From the NCBI GenBank assembly GCA_037783545.1, contig JBBELK010000369.1, forward strand, positions 1,178,001-1,242,000: a stretch of 64,000 bases of DNA, given 5' to 3'. This document shows, piece after piece, positions 43,923 to 55,075 of the stretch. The notes under the pieces are model-generated. The model had not been told where the DNA came from. It was given only the letters and a program-made list of their open reading frames with translations, and ran no database searches. This DNA is from Henricia sp. BOLD:AAB3569. Lineage: Eukaryota; Echinodermata; Asteroidea; Spinulosida; Echinasteridae. Numbering within the stretch: the stretch's first letter is position 1; each line of letters begins with the position of its first letter. The translations under genes and the position numbers were made by a program.

Positions 43923-44864
43923 CGACACACAAAGGGTGACGTTTTTACCAACTTGTCATCCAATTCAATCATTTGTTAGGTTACAAAATACAAAAACGGA
44001 AATAGTTTATTCTGACTTACCGACATTTCAGTGAATCGGGTTTCGATCAGCCGGAACAATGGCTGCAAGCTGCACGACCTGTGCTGTGTACACATATTGT
44101 GCCTACATAATTGTATGCACAGTACATGCACCGATGCACATGTCTTAGTAAATGTGCATGATGTAGCCTACATGTACATTACTTCCTCTATGATCTGATC
44201 GTGACACGTGGAGTTGCAGTTCATTTCCGGCCAAATTATGAGTCATGAGAAAGCGACTTAACCCGAGAGCATTTATACTGCATTACCGAGTACTGTAGGA
44301 AATGTGTACACTGCTACGATAATGAAACGGCATAATTCAGTCTTGTAAGTTGTATTCTAAGACATCATTATTCCTTCCTCCGTGCGTCATAATCTTGACA
44401 TTACCATATGACCTTTGACCTCAAGAACAGTGGCGCTGCGACAAATGTGTTTTTGCGTTCGACGAGTGTACCGTTTTGTAACCTCATGAAACCTACGTGT
44501 ATACCTATTCCTGCAATGTGGAATTAGAAAGGTACACTGACTGTGAAACAACGTGGCACGTGAACGTCTTTTCCTGGCTTTCTTGAGAAAACGAAAGCTA
44601 GGCCATTGCTAACAGCACAGAAGAACGCCAAGTCGGTGCGCCATGTCATGTGGAACATGTTGAAAGGAAGTTATAATAAGCTTCATAAGACGGTCAAGGA
44701 CAACATTTGCCTGTATAGAAATTGGTAAGTAAACATGCATGTACAAAACTGCATTTTGATATGTTTAGCCGATTGTTTTATCATGTGAGTCGAATATGTC
44801 GTTGGTTTATATACATATTAGCCATGATTTTTTTGCGCAGCTTCATTGATTGCAAACGAACGTG

Positions 44865-45130
44865 GAGAATACATAAACCGTATATATCCGTGCTTGCAAG
44901 AAATTGTGCGAAACCGCTGTCCTATTTAGGCTGGTTCCTGGCTATACTGCACGGGGAACGGAGCCATAATATATCATTGCAGTCAGGGGCCTATATAGTT
45001 GGTTCACATGAGGGCGCCCTTGTAAAACAGTGCGTCTGCACACATATTTATATACATTCAACTTTAATTATCATTTTCTTATAAAAAATATATCATCTTG
45101 GGCGGAATCATTGGACAATTATTTTTTCGG
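44865..45130 (+). repeat. Dispersed repeat F2 copy before gene E
   Basis: Family landmarks TGTCCTATTTAGGCTGG and a distal TATCATTTTCTTATAAAA segment. Source-like match for the fragment at 43376-43449. Confidence 0.6.
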
Positions 45131-45201
45131 TGAAACGGTTGATTAAAAATGTTTGGACATTTAATACAAGTCCTGTATAATTATACATGTATGGGCTTTA
45201 A

Positions 45202-45579
45202 AGGCCATTGAATAATTTGCAATGACCCAATTTTGTGTTTCATGAGTTGACAAGAAATACCTTACTCAAAGTGTTGATAGCAATGGTAACAAACACCACT
45301 TAATTTATTTCCGTCCAAAATGGTATTTCATGCTGGAAATTGACAACCGAAGGTGGTTTTCTAAAAAAGTCCCGTGCACGGGACTTTTTTGCCATTTACT
45401 TGTACACAAAATCCATATATAGATTTTCAAGGTTTTCTGAAGCATCGATGCATCCATGATGCATCTAAGTAGCTAAAATTTCTTCAGGCTAGTTTACCAA
45501 CATTCTTCCTTAGATACGTTACACTCTTATTCCACGATTCCGTAAAAAGTTTTATTTTGCAAATGATACATATAGGCCT
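45202..45579. mobile_element. F1 element, complete copy
   Basis: TTAA at both edges (45198-45201 and 45580-45583). Ends AGGCCATTGAATAATTTGC and AAATGATACATATAGGCCT are inverted repeats. Internal palindrome GTCCCGTGCACGGGAC. No coding content. Confidence 0.65.
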
Positions 45580-46157
45580 TTAAACACAGGGTGGTTTTTG
45601 CTATACAGCATTCTCAATCACACACGATGATAACGCCGTTTGTAACAGCTTTCCAATCCTGTAATAAATTATTATCCTTTTTGTAAATAAAACAAATAAT
45701 GTGCTTGGACTTAGCCTTGATCAAGGCGTTGGGCTTGTCTTCTAGACGGCCCGCTGAAGATAAAACTGAACAAAGCGCTTACAAGCTACGGAATCTGTTG
45801 CACGTATTGGCTCACATCGCGCCGCGCTACGACTATGCACACACGCACGTACGTAAATCGGTACGGTCCTATGTTTCTGCATTCAGCCAGCTGAGATTTC
45901 ATTGGTCGACGCACGGAAGGTTATGTTTAAAAAACGCTCTGATCTGCGATCACCAGTTTGTTCATCCGAGGCAGTATTAAGAGCTCCCACAAATCATTCA
46001 GGAAAGCTGTCATATTACGACCGTTGTCCCCCAGAAGTGTAATCAAATACGTAAACAGACAAGCACAATAAATGCTACGAACCCGAGAATATTTGTTGTT
46101 TTCGTCCATCGATCATGCCATGGTTCTCGTAACATGAGGACGCCATGACATGCTTAA

Positions 46158-46272
46158 AGGCACAGGCTCGTCAGCAATGCGCGCCCGCCAAATTCGTGCT
46201 CGAAACACGCAGCTCCATGCCTTTGCTATGGAGCTGCGTATTGCGTGGCACACATTTGGCGGGCCTGTGCCT
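46158..46272. mobile_element. TTAA MITE M1, copy 2
   Basis: Left end AGGCACAGGCTCGTCAGC; right arm is shortened by about 16 bases but retains the terminal GCCTGTGCC and the TTAA. Confidence 0.75.
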
Positions 46273-46741
46273 TTAATGCATGCATCGCGTCACGTGCTAC
46301 TCATGAAGCTCTTGATTGGCTCAAGACAAATGTTAAATATTCATACCTTGCATACCCGCATATCCAAAGCCCGCCCATTTTCGGCCAAAACTAAAGAAAA
46401 ACATTAAATCCGGAAGTGCAGACCCGACAAGGCTGTCTTTCGAGCTAGGCCAGGCCGTACGCAGCTAGTACGCAGTATATATGTCGCAGCCAGTGTGTTG
46501 CCGTACGGGTTTACTACGGAAGTCGTTATCTCACAGTGGCTCGTTTTGATGCCGTTATGCGCTAGACACAATATTCTCTCGTACAGCAAAAAAAACCCAG
46601 AGACAGCCCTGGACAAGGCTAGCTTGGACTTTGAATCATGAGCCGCGCCATATTTACACAAGATGCGCGGATTGATAACGACTATGATAAAGAACAACAT
46701 CCTGTTTTAAATGTGCGCTTCCGCGGTCAAAGTTCTGCATA

Positions 46742-46968
46742 GTATAATTCGCGCAGGCTAGGTCGAGTTTTCGCGACCATAAGTAGAAATATATGGCGGA
46801 TCCACGCTCATTAAAATACAAAAACACAATGGAAATACCTGGCAGTGCCCAGGCCAAGATACCGCCTGGAATTTCCATTGTGATTTTTGTATTTTAATAA
46901 GGGTGGATTACCGCAGATTTCTTCTTATGATCGCGACAATTCGACCTAGCCTGCGCGACTTATTATAC
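46742..46968. mobile_element. Long palindromic MITE
   Basis: Arms of about 105 bases: GTATAATTCGCGCAGGCTAG at the left, mirrored at the right, with the inner parts mirrored around CAATGGAAAT. A transcript would form long dsRNA. Confidence 0.7.
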
Positions 46969-47154
46969 CTTTTTCCAGAGTGGGTCACATAATATACATG
47001 TAGTCGCACTGTGTCAATAAACGTTAACGGTATACAGTGTATAATTCTTTATGCTGAAGACTATTTTCACGTTGAAAATGCATTTTAGATGCATAAAAAT
47101 ATATTCATTTTTGTTAAATCAACAATTAAAACGAGCGGTGAGTGACTACTCTCT

Positions 47155-47241
47155 GAAGTGTTAAAATCTCACAGGTATCGCGTTAAATCCAACCAAATAA
47201 GGGTTGGATTTAACGCGATAACTGTGAGATTCTAACACTTC
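47155..47241. repeat. Near-perfect 40-bp stem hairpin
   Basis: GAAGTGTTAAAATCTCACAG at the left is mirrored at the right; the loop is about six bases. Confidence 0.75.
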
Positions 47242-47380
47242 ATGATTTAATAATAGATTTTTAAGCGTACATGTAATTTCATCATTTTTGTCGAAGTAGT
47301 AATTGGCTTTCGAATGGAGCAAGAAAGTGTAATAAGGACGTGTTATTTGGGACATGTGTATAATTATGATAAAAACCAAC

Positions 47381-47618
47381 CTGGGCGAATTTCATAGGGG
47401 TGTTTAAGCACAAAAAATTGAATAACTCTTGCTCAGTAGAGAATGTTACCAGTGAAATCCTCATGTGATAGAAATAGTGTATGACCAGTGTTAGAGGACT
47501 GTTTCATTACCGTGACAATCACATGAAATATTTGCTGGTGTACCTCATTTTATCAAGCAAGGTTTGTCATGCTTAAGCAATTTTTCATGCTTACGCAGCT
47601 TTATGAAATTGGTCCCTG
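47381..47618. mobile_element. Diverged palindromic MITE, AATTTCATA type
   Basis: The left GGGCGAATTTCATAGG and right TTTATGAAATTGGTCCC are inverted; inner TTTAAGCA is mirrored. Relative of 35111-35354. Confidence 0.55.
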
Positions 47619-47840
47619 TGTAAGTCAGCTCATGTACATTTTGTGAAAACAATAAAATAAAAAAAAGTATTATTTTACGCCTTCAATAAATTGTGTTAAG
47701 TTACTGTCCTGTTATATTATTTAAAACTTGTCAATATCTTCATCTGTTTATTGCTTGTTTGTGTGTTTTGTTTATTTGTTTTGCTTGTTTGTTTTCGTAC
47801 AGCTTGGCCGTTTTAGGTCGGAAAAGATGACCCCGGAATA

Positions 47841-47943
47841 ATGACCTGTCCGCAGAGGAGGTGGGCGTGGTTTGCGAGCGTAGTTTTAGTGGTGGGCTGT
47901 CTCGTGTTCGTTTATATTGACGTGATCGAGGACACGTTAAAAG
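47841..47943 (+). CDS. First coding exon of an MGAT4-like gene E (partial)
   Basis: An ATG opens MTCPQRRWAW, then a hydrophobic stretch ASVVLVVGCLVFVY, then DVIEDTLK, and a GT donor at phase 1. Short basic cytoplasmic end, single anchor and phase-1 exit are the same as exon 1 of genes A-D, and an acceptor at 47801-47802 mirrors their untranslated leader exons. No stem, linker or catalytic exon was found in the 16 kb that follow, which are repeats. So E is either a gene with a very large intron, with its remaining exons beyond the window, or an orphan exon. The assignment rests on structure, order and orientation, not on sequence identity. Confidence 0.55.
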
Positions 47944-48002
47944 GTACGTCACAAATGAAGCTCTTCTTAAATGTGATTTTCCCGCCTTCCGTGAAGTTAT
48001 TA

Positions 48003-48030
48003 GGTGATCGGGCCAACAGCCCGATCACCT
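48003..48030. repeat. Perfect short hairpin at the array edge
   Basis: GGTGATCGGGC and its mirror around a short loop, 60 bases after the gene E donor and just before the array begins. Confidence 0.6.
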
Positions 48031-48039
48031 ATTACTCTC

Positions 48040-51000
48040 GTACGATTTCTTTTTTTTTTTGGCTTTTTCGTTTAGGACGAAAAAGCCTTTGTTTTCGTTT
48101 TGATTTTTGTTTTTGGCTTTTTCGTTTAGGACGAAAAAGCCTTTGTTTTCGTTTTGATTTTTTTTTTTTTTTTTTTTTTCCGTTTATTTCTTCTTCTGAT
48201 TTTTTTCCCATAGACAAAGCGCATGGGCGTTGTCGGCGCTTTTTCAGGTTGTTCCCAAACATTTATCTTAACCAAACTTGGTGACATCAAAGACATAGTA
48301 TAAGAGGTGTGCACCCAAGAATGGCTTCATTGTGACGTCATCAGTTACGTCATTATAACACTTTAAAAATGCCTAAAAAGTGGAAAATTGCCGAAATTAG
48401 CTATTTTTAAAATGGTTCCCTTGCCCAAACCACATGACCCAGGGTTTTCATATTTGGCAAACATTTAGATCAGATCATGAGCTTCAATGTTCTTAGTGTA
48501 GGCATTTTCATCTGACCCTTCCTTCCTGGGTCAATCGAAGGTCAAAGTTCAGCCAATTCAAAAATCTAATTTGTTGTATATGTTTGTACTTATGAAGCAA
48601 TATTAGCTATTCAACCATGCTTGATTTTCATAAAACTAGGTACAGGCATGGGCCCCATCACAAACGTCCACCACCATGTAAAACGTCACCATGACGTCAA
48701 GGATTACGTAATTATAATAATTTAAAAATGGCACAAAAGTGGATTTTTATCATGAAAAGTACCAAAATATGCATTTCGTAAAACGCTTCCCTGTATGAAC
48801 CCACATGACCCAGGGTCTTCATATTTTGCATACATATATATCAGATCATGGGCTACAATGTTCTTCGTGTAGGCATTTTCATCTGACCCTTCCTTCCTGG
48901 GTCAATCGAAGGTCAAAGTTCAGCCATTTCAAAATTCACATTTGTTGTGTTTTTGTGTACTTATGAAGCAATTTTAACTATTAAAGTACGCTTGATTTTC
49001 ATAAAACTAGGTACAGGCATGGGCCTCATCACAAACTTCCACCACCATGTACAACATCACCATGACGTCAATGATTACGTAATTATAATTATTTAAAAAT
49101 GGCAAAAAAGTGGATTTTCTTCATAAAAATTAGCAAAAAATGCATTTCGTAAAATGTTTCCCTCTATAAAACCACATGACCCCGGGTCTTCATAATTAGC
49201 AGACATTATAGATCAAATCCTGCGCTACAGTTTGCTTTGTGTAGTCATTTTCATCTGACCCTTCCTTCCTGGGTCAATTGAAGGCCAAAGTTCAGCCAAG
49301 TCACAATTTGTGTAAAACCATGCCAGGCCATGCACTCGCGTTTTGCTACCGTGAAAGTGATATAGCGCCCTCATAGTGATACATGTATAGCTAAAGAGAG
49401 AATGCGCAATACGCGTAAACATATAGTACATGTACTTGTCTGATTACGAAATTGTCCTCCTTTGCCAAACTCTTTTTAATCTTAACAAATTATGTGCTCT
49501 GATTTCTGCCTTTGATGACTAATATATGTATATTAGTATTTCGAGTAAACATCGCATTTTCCATCCCAAATGTGAACAAAACAAACTAAAAATGAACAGT
49601 TTAGAATTCGCAAAGGGAAATCAAAATTGCCTCTAAACTGAGTTTTCAGGATAAACTTTTTAAATATTTAATTTATAACGCCATGTGACATTATTACAAA
49701 TAGTACAAATTTTACAGTAACTTAATTGATGTTTTTAAAAGTGCAAAAACTGAAAATTGCCATATTTTCAAATCTAAACAATTGTTTTCTCAATCGATGA
49801 AGGCTTCTGTACTATTTACATAATATACATGTTATTTTGTTTTATATGAAATTTGGCTCAAGACTCTCTTAGTATAAATCCTGAACCTACATGTTATGAT
49901 ACTCCTCAAGGAGCTAATTAAGTAATCAAAAGTTTTTACCTGCACCATGACTTGGTATCTCACAGTTCATCAAACACCTTGAAGTGGTAGATCTGTATAG
50001 CAGTACACTCAGGCAAACTGACACAACTCAAAAACTGTTCATCATCAGGTATAAGATTAAATGAGCATACAATTTAATGTTTTCCATATTCAAACATTCG
50101 TAACAAATCAGCCGATTCACCTATGATCGTGATCCATGCGCCATATACGGTCATTAACAAAGGTATTTAAAGGCACAGGCTCGTCAGCAATGCGCGCCCG
50201 CCAAATGTGTGCCACGCAATACGCAGCTCCATAGCAAAGGCATGGAGCTGCGTGTTTCGAGCACGAATTTGGCGGGCGCGCATTGCTGACGAGCCTGTGC
50301 CTTTAACTGATGATCTCATAATGACGTCATCACGTGTCAGATTAAAGGTGATACAAATATTATAAATATGAAATATTAACAGATGCGAGCTACAACCTGG
50401 ATTCCTTCCCATATACGATCACTAGCAAAGGTCGTTAACTTTTGGCTTTTCGGTTTATTTCTTCTTCTGATTTTTTCCTCATTGACATAACGCATGGGCG
50501 TTGTCGGCACTTTTTGAGGTTGTTCCCAAACTTGAGGTTGTTAACTTGGTAACATCAAAGACATAGTAGAAGAGGTGTGCACCCAACAATGGCGTTATCA
50601 TGACGTCATCAGGTGTAAGTTTAAAGGGGCATGAAATTTAATGTTTCCATATGCAAAAATTCATTTAAAAAATCAACCGTTTGACCTACGATCTTGATTC
50701 TTTCGGCATATACGATCATTAATAAAGGTCTTTCAGATGCCCACATGCCTTCACATTTGACCTCATTCCCTATTGGTCAAACAGACTTTGCCTTTCCATT
50801 TGAAACTGGTAAGAGGTATTTGGATGGGGTCAAAGGTGTTTGAGTTCGACTAGGGTGCGGTATCAAAAAAATATCGCCATAACCTGTGACCTTGCTCACT
50901 TCCGGTAGAAACCGGAAGTGCATTTAAATGAACCTATTTTGTAAAAGTGGGGAAAGCTGCCGAGATGCGGTTGGTAGTGTCAGTGTCTAAGGTAAATAGG

Positions 51001-51337
51001 GTTTCCAAAAATGTAAGTTTCTACGTCATTCCATAAAAGGGCGCCCTCTAGCGTCAAAATTAAAAAAGTCTTAAAATGACCCTTTCATAGCAGTGTTTGC
51101 GCAAATTAGCCCAATAGTGCTGCTTATAGAGTAAGTCCACCACCAAATATGTCTGTGTGGTTAAAACATTGATGACGTCATCAATCCTTTAAAGATAACA
51201 CATTAAAGGTAAACTGTTTTAAAGTTAAATAGTTGATATGCTAACATCTAATTTTGCAAGGTAAGCATGCTCATTTTTGAAGTTAAAAAAATGTGAAAAA
51301 GCCCTACGCTCTGTTCATAGAACAGACGTACCTCTAG
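48040..51337 (+). repeat. Array unit 1 (with entry hairpins)
   Basis: Begins with a 52-bp tandem pair whose core, GGCTTTTTCGTTTAGGACG, closes into a hairpin with AAAAAGCC. A poly-T run and the word CCCATAGACAAAGCGCAT follow. Three sub-repeats of about 370 bases follow, each ending near TTCCTGGGTCAATCG (48.53, 48.90, 49.26 kb). A middle block, a second header (CCCATTGACATAACGC-like, 50.48 kb) and a tail with CTTCCGGTAGAAACCGGAAG follow. It ends in the hairpin TCTGTTC/GAACAGA then CTCTAG and T. Confidence 0.8.
50171..50302. mobile_element. TTAA MITE M1, copy 3, inside array unit 1
   Basis: Flanked by TTAA. The same site in unit 3 (near 57570, GGTATTTAACTGATG) is empty and shows a single TTAA. 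Confidence 0.9.
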
Positions 51338-54300
51338 TTTTTTTTTTTTTTTTTTCCGTTTATTTCTTCTGATTTTTTTCCCATAGACAAAGCGCATAGG
51401 CGTTGTCGGCGCTTTTTAAGGTTGTTCCCAAACATTGATCTTAACCAAACTTGGTCACATCAAAGACATAGTATAGGAGGTGTGCACCCAAGAATGGCTT
51501 CATTGTGACGTCATCAGTGACGTCATTACAATAGTTAAAAAATGCCTAAAAAGCCGAAAATGACCAAAATATGCACATTTTAAAATGATTCCCTTGCCAA
51601 AACCGCGTGACGCAGGGTCTTCATATTTAGCAGACATATAGATCAGATCCTAGCCTACAATGTTCTTAGTGTAGGCATTTTCATCTGACCCTTCCTTCCT
51701 AGGTCAATCGAAGGTCAAAGTTCAGCCAATTCAAAAATCACATTGTTTGTATTTTTTGTACTTATGAAGCAATATTACCTATTAAACTACGCTTGATCTT
51801 TATAAAACTAGGTACAGGCATGGGCCCCATCACAAACTTCCACCACCATGTAGAACATCACCATGACGTCAATGATTACGTAATTATAATTATTTAAAAT
51901 TGGCCAAAAAGTGGATTTTCGTCATAAAAATGAGCCAAAAATGCATTTCGTAAAATGTTTCCCTCTATAAAACCACATGACCCAGGGTCTTAATATTTAG
52001 CAGACATTATAGATCAGATCATGGGCTACAATGTTCTTTGTGTAGGCATTTTCATCTGACCCTTCCTTCCTGGGTCAATCGAAGGTCAAAGTTCAGCCAT
52101 TTCAAAATTCACATTTGTTGTGTTTTTGTGTACTTATGAAGCAATTTTAGCTATTAAAGTACGCTTGATTTTCATAAAACTAGGTACAGGCATGGGCCCC
52201 ATCACAAACTTCCACCACCATGTAGAACATCACCATGACGTCAATGATTACGTAATTATAATTATTTAAAAATGGCAAAAAAGTGGATTTTCGTCATAAA
52301 AATTAGCCAAAAATGCATTTCGTAAAATGTTTCCCTCTATGAAACCACATGACCCAGGGTCTTCATAAATAGCAGACATTATATATCAGATCCTGCGCTA
52401 CAATTTGCTTTGTGTACTCATTTTCATCTGACCCTTCCTTCCTGGGTCAATTGAAGGCCAAAGTTTAGCCAAGTCAACATTTCCGTATTTACAGGGTGGA
52501 TTGAAAAAAACGAAACCGAGATATTATTGCTAATTGTAACTAAAGTAGGGCGCGTATGAATGAACGGGAGATATCATCTGTTAGGGTCGAATCTCTTCTT
52601 CAAAATGACACCATGATCATGTCATTATGTTTTTGGTTGACTGAGCAGTGACCAGTGTTATGCAAGGGGCCTAGTTTTAGATTTGACCGTTCTCAATGCG
52701 AGCAAACGTCGTACAAATAAATATTTACCGTAGCTGTCTATTCCGTGTGCCCTGTGTGACACGGCGTCGACCGAGACGGTGACACGGTAACTTTTAACTG
52801 TGTCTACCACGGACGTGTAATTCTACAGAAGATGGTTTAACAAAAGGACATGTGAGTAGGATACAATCTTTTATGTTATTTCAGTCTTATTTAAGAGAGT
52901 CCACTCTCTACAAGAAAGTAATTGTATGTTATTGAGGGAATGTCGTAGTTTTGCCGTGAAGCATTCATTCCAATGTTTGTTTTCTTCCTTTTAGGTTTAG
53001 TAAGGTGCAAAGCTTAATAAAGGCCTGATATCATTAAGTCATTGTCTGGATTTTATTGAACCATCTTCAACAAATATAATTAAGAAAATGTTCCTTCTTG
53101 GCCAAATTCTTTTCAATCTTAACAAATTATGTGCTCTGATTTCTGCCTTTGATGACTAATATATGTAGGCCTATATCAGTTTTTCGAGTAAACATCGGAT
53201 TTCCATCCCAAATGTGAACAAAACAAACTAAAATTTAACAATATTTTTTCGCTGACTACATCGTGAGACAGCAGATGAAAATTACCAAAATATGCACTTT
53301 TAAAATGTTTCCCTCTATAAAACCACATAATCCAAGGTCTTCATATTTAGCAGACATTATATATCAGATCATGGGCTACAATTTGCTTGGTGGAGTCATT
53401 TTCATATGATTCCTCCATCCTGGGTCAATTAAAGGCCAAAGTTCAGCCAAGTCAAAATTTGAGTAAAACAATGCATAAGCCACCAAATGTCGACTTCTGT
53501 ACGTGACCGGCAGAGGGCGTCATTCATAAATTACGGTGATGCACAGACCTATAAACCTATAGACCAACGATCGTGCATTGAAAATCGTGACTTGGAAAAG
53601 TATGGGCAAATGACGACACAATGGGCTGCATGAGCTAACAGCGCGGGTTTAAAGCGCTTACGGCTATTCCAAAACGCGCGTACGCCGTGTGTATTGTACG
53701 CGTTCCTATGAAGTATGGGCGATGGACGCACGACGCTCGCAAAGCGGACTGACAGCGCGCACGAGGATTAATTGTCATGCTTCCAAACTACTTCTAAAAA
53801 TAATAATAAAAATTCATAAACAATTAATATATTACACATGCCATTTTAATATACATGTAGGCCTAGCATCTAAAAGCAAATTCAAACCTTGTCTGCATCA
53901 CCCAGCTGAGCTCCATATTGTACTTTTAATCTGCTGTTGTAATCCCGTAACTATATAGCCATTCATTATCGCTTTACGGTTACCGTAACTATAGCCACTG
54001 CGTAGTAGTTCTGAATCCGTTGCATCACCAAATACACACGCAGCGGCACGCATAGTGCACGCGACGTCAACTCAAATTCTCGAAACAATGACGAATCATA
54101 CCCGACGATTAACGATAACGTCCGGACGTGCATTCGGGTAACTTCGGGAACCTTTGCAAAAAGGAGCAATTCCTCCTGTTTCAATGTGGCGGGCAAACGT
54201 CTACATCTTACGCGTGTGGTCTAGTGGATATGAGGCGGGACTCCCAATCAGAGGTTGGAGGTTCGAACCCCACTTCGAGCAACGTGTCTGTGTCCCTGGG

Positions 54301-55075
54301 CAAGGCACTTAATCCCAGTTGCCTCGTAAACCCAAGCGATATATGGGAAGCTGTTAAGGGGAATGCCACAATATAACTGCTGATAGTGTTGTGCGCCTGA
54401 CCAGCAGCCACCTAGTTGAAGCGAAATGGTTCTGGTGATTTCCTGATGGCAGCGGTAATAATGGTAACAGCGCCTTGAGCACCCTGCTGGGTGGATATGT
54501 GCGCTATATAAATCTCATCACTATTATTCAGATGCCCACATGCTTTGACCTTTGACTGTTTGACCTATTGGTCAAATAGACTCTGCTTGTAGTTTGAACG
54601 TGTTCAGAGCTAGTCTACTGTGTTATGGTTCAACTAGGGTAGGGTATTCAAAACTATGGTGTTGACCTTTGACCTTGCTCTACCGGAAGTGCATTTAAAT
54701 AAACCTATTTTGTAAAAGTGGTCAACGATGCCGAGATCGGGTTGGCAGTGTTAGTGTTTAAGGTAAATGCTTTCCAAAAAATGCGCCCTCTAGCGGCGAA
54801 ATTAACAAATCTTAAAATTACCCTTTCATAGCAATGTTTGCGCAAATTAGCCCATAGTGGTGCTTATAGAGTACGTCGACCACCAAACATGTCTGTAGTT
54901 AAAACATTGATTACGTCATCAGTCCTTTAAAGGTAACGCATTAAAGGTTAATATTTTAGGTTAAATAGTTGATATGTTAACAACATCTAATTTTACAAGG
55001 TAAGCATGCTAATTTTTCAAGTAAAAAAATGTGAAAAAGCCCTACGCCCTGTTCATAGAACAGACGTAGCTCTAG
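51338..55075 (+). repeat. Array unit 2 (middle block replaced)
   Basis: Header, three sub-repeats (51.70, 52.07, 52.44 kb) and a block starting ACAGGGTGGATTG (52.49 kb) as in units 3 and 4. The middle block and second header are missing; instead there is unrelated sequence (53.5-54.2 kb) and a SINE. It ends in the same hairpin and CTCTAG. Confidence 0.8.
54211..54528 (+). repeat. tRNA-derived SINE
   Basis: The head contains an A-box-like TGGTCTAGTGGAT and a B-box GGTTCGAACCCC at tRNA-like spacing, with CTCCCAA as the anticodon loop. The body includes CCTGGGCAAGGCACTTAATC and the tail TGCGCTATATAAAT, then repeated ATC/ATT. It is longer than a tRNA and lacks a proper acceptor stem, so it is not a tRNA gene. 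Confidence 0.75.

Larger units (their letters stand above)
45600..47740. other. Region upstream of gene E
   Basis: Contains an F2 fragment (45600-45665), MITE M1 (46158-46272), two long hairpins (46742-46968, 47155-47241) and a MITE (47381-47618). The 93-codon frame at 45699-45980 has no recognisable domain. The promoter of gene E is expected here. Confidence 0.45.

Noticed and set aside
54211-54285. A tRNA-Gly-like gene
   Set aside because: Box spacing is tRNA-like but the acceptor stem does not pair and the sequence continues into a SINE body.
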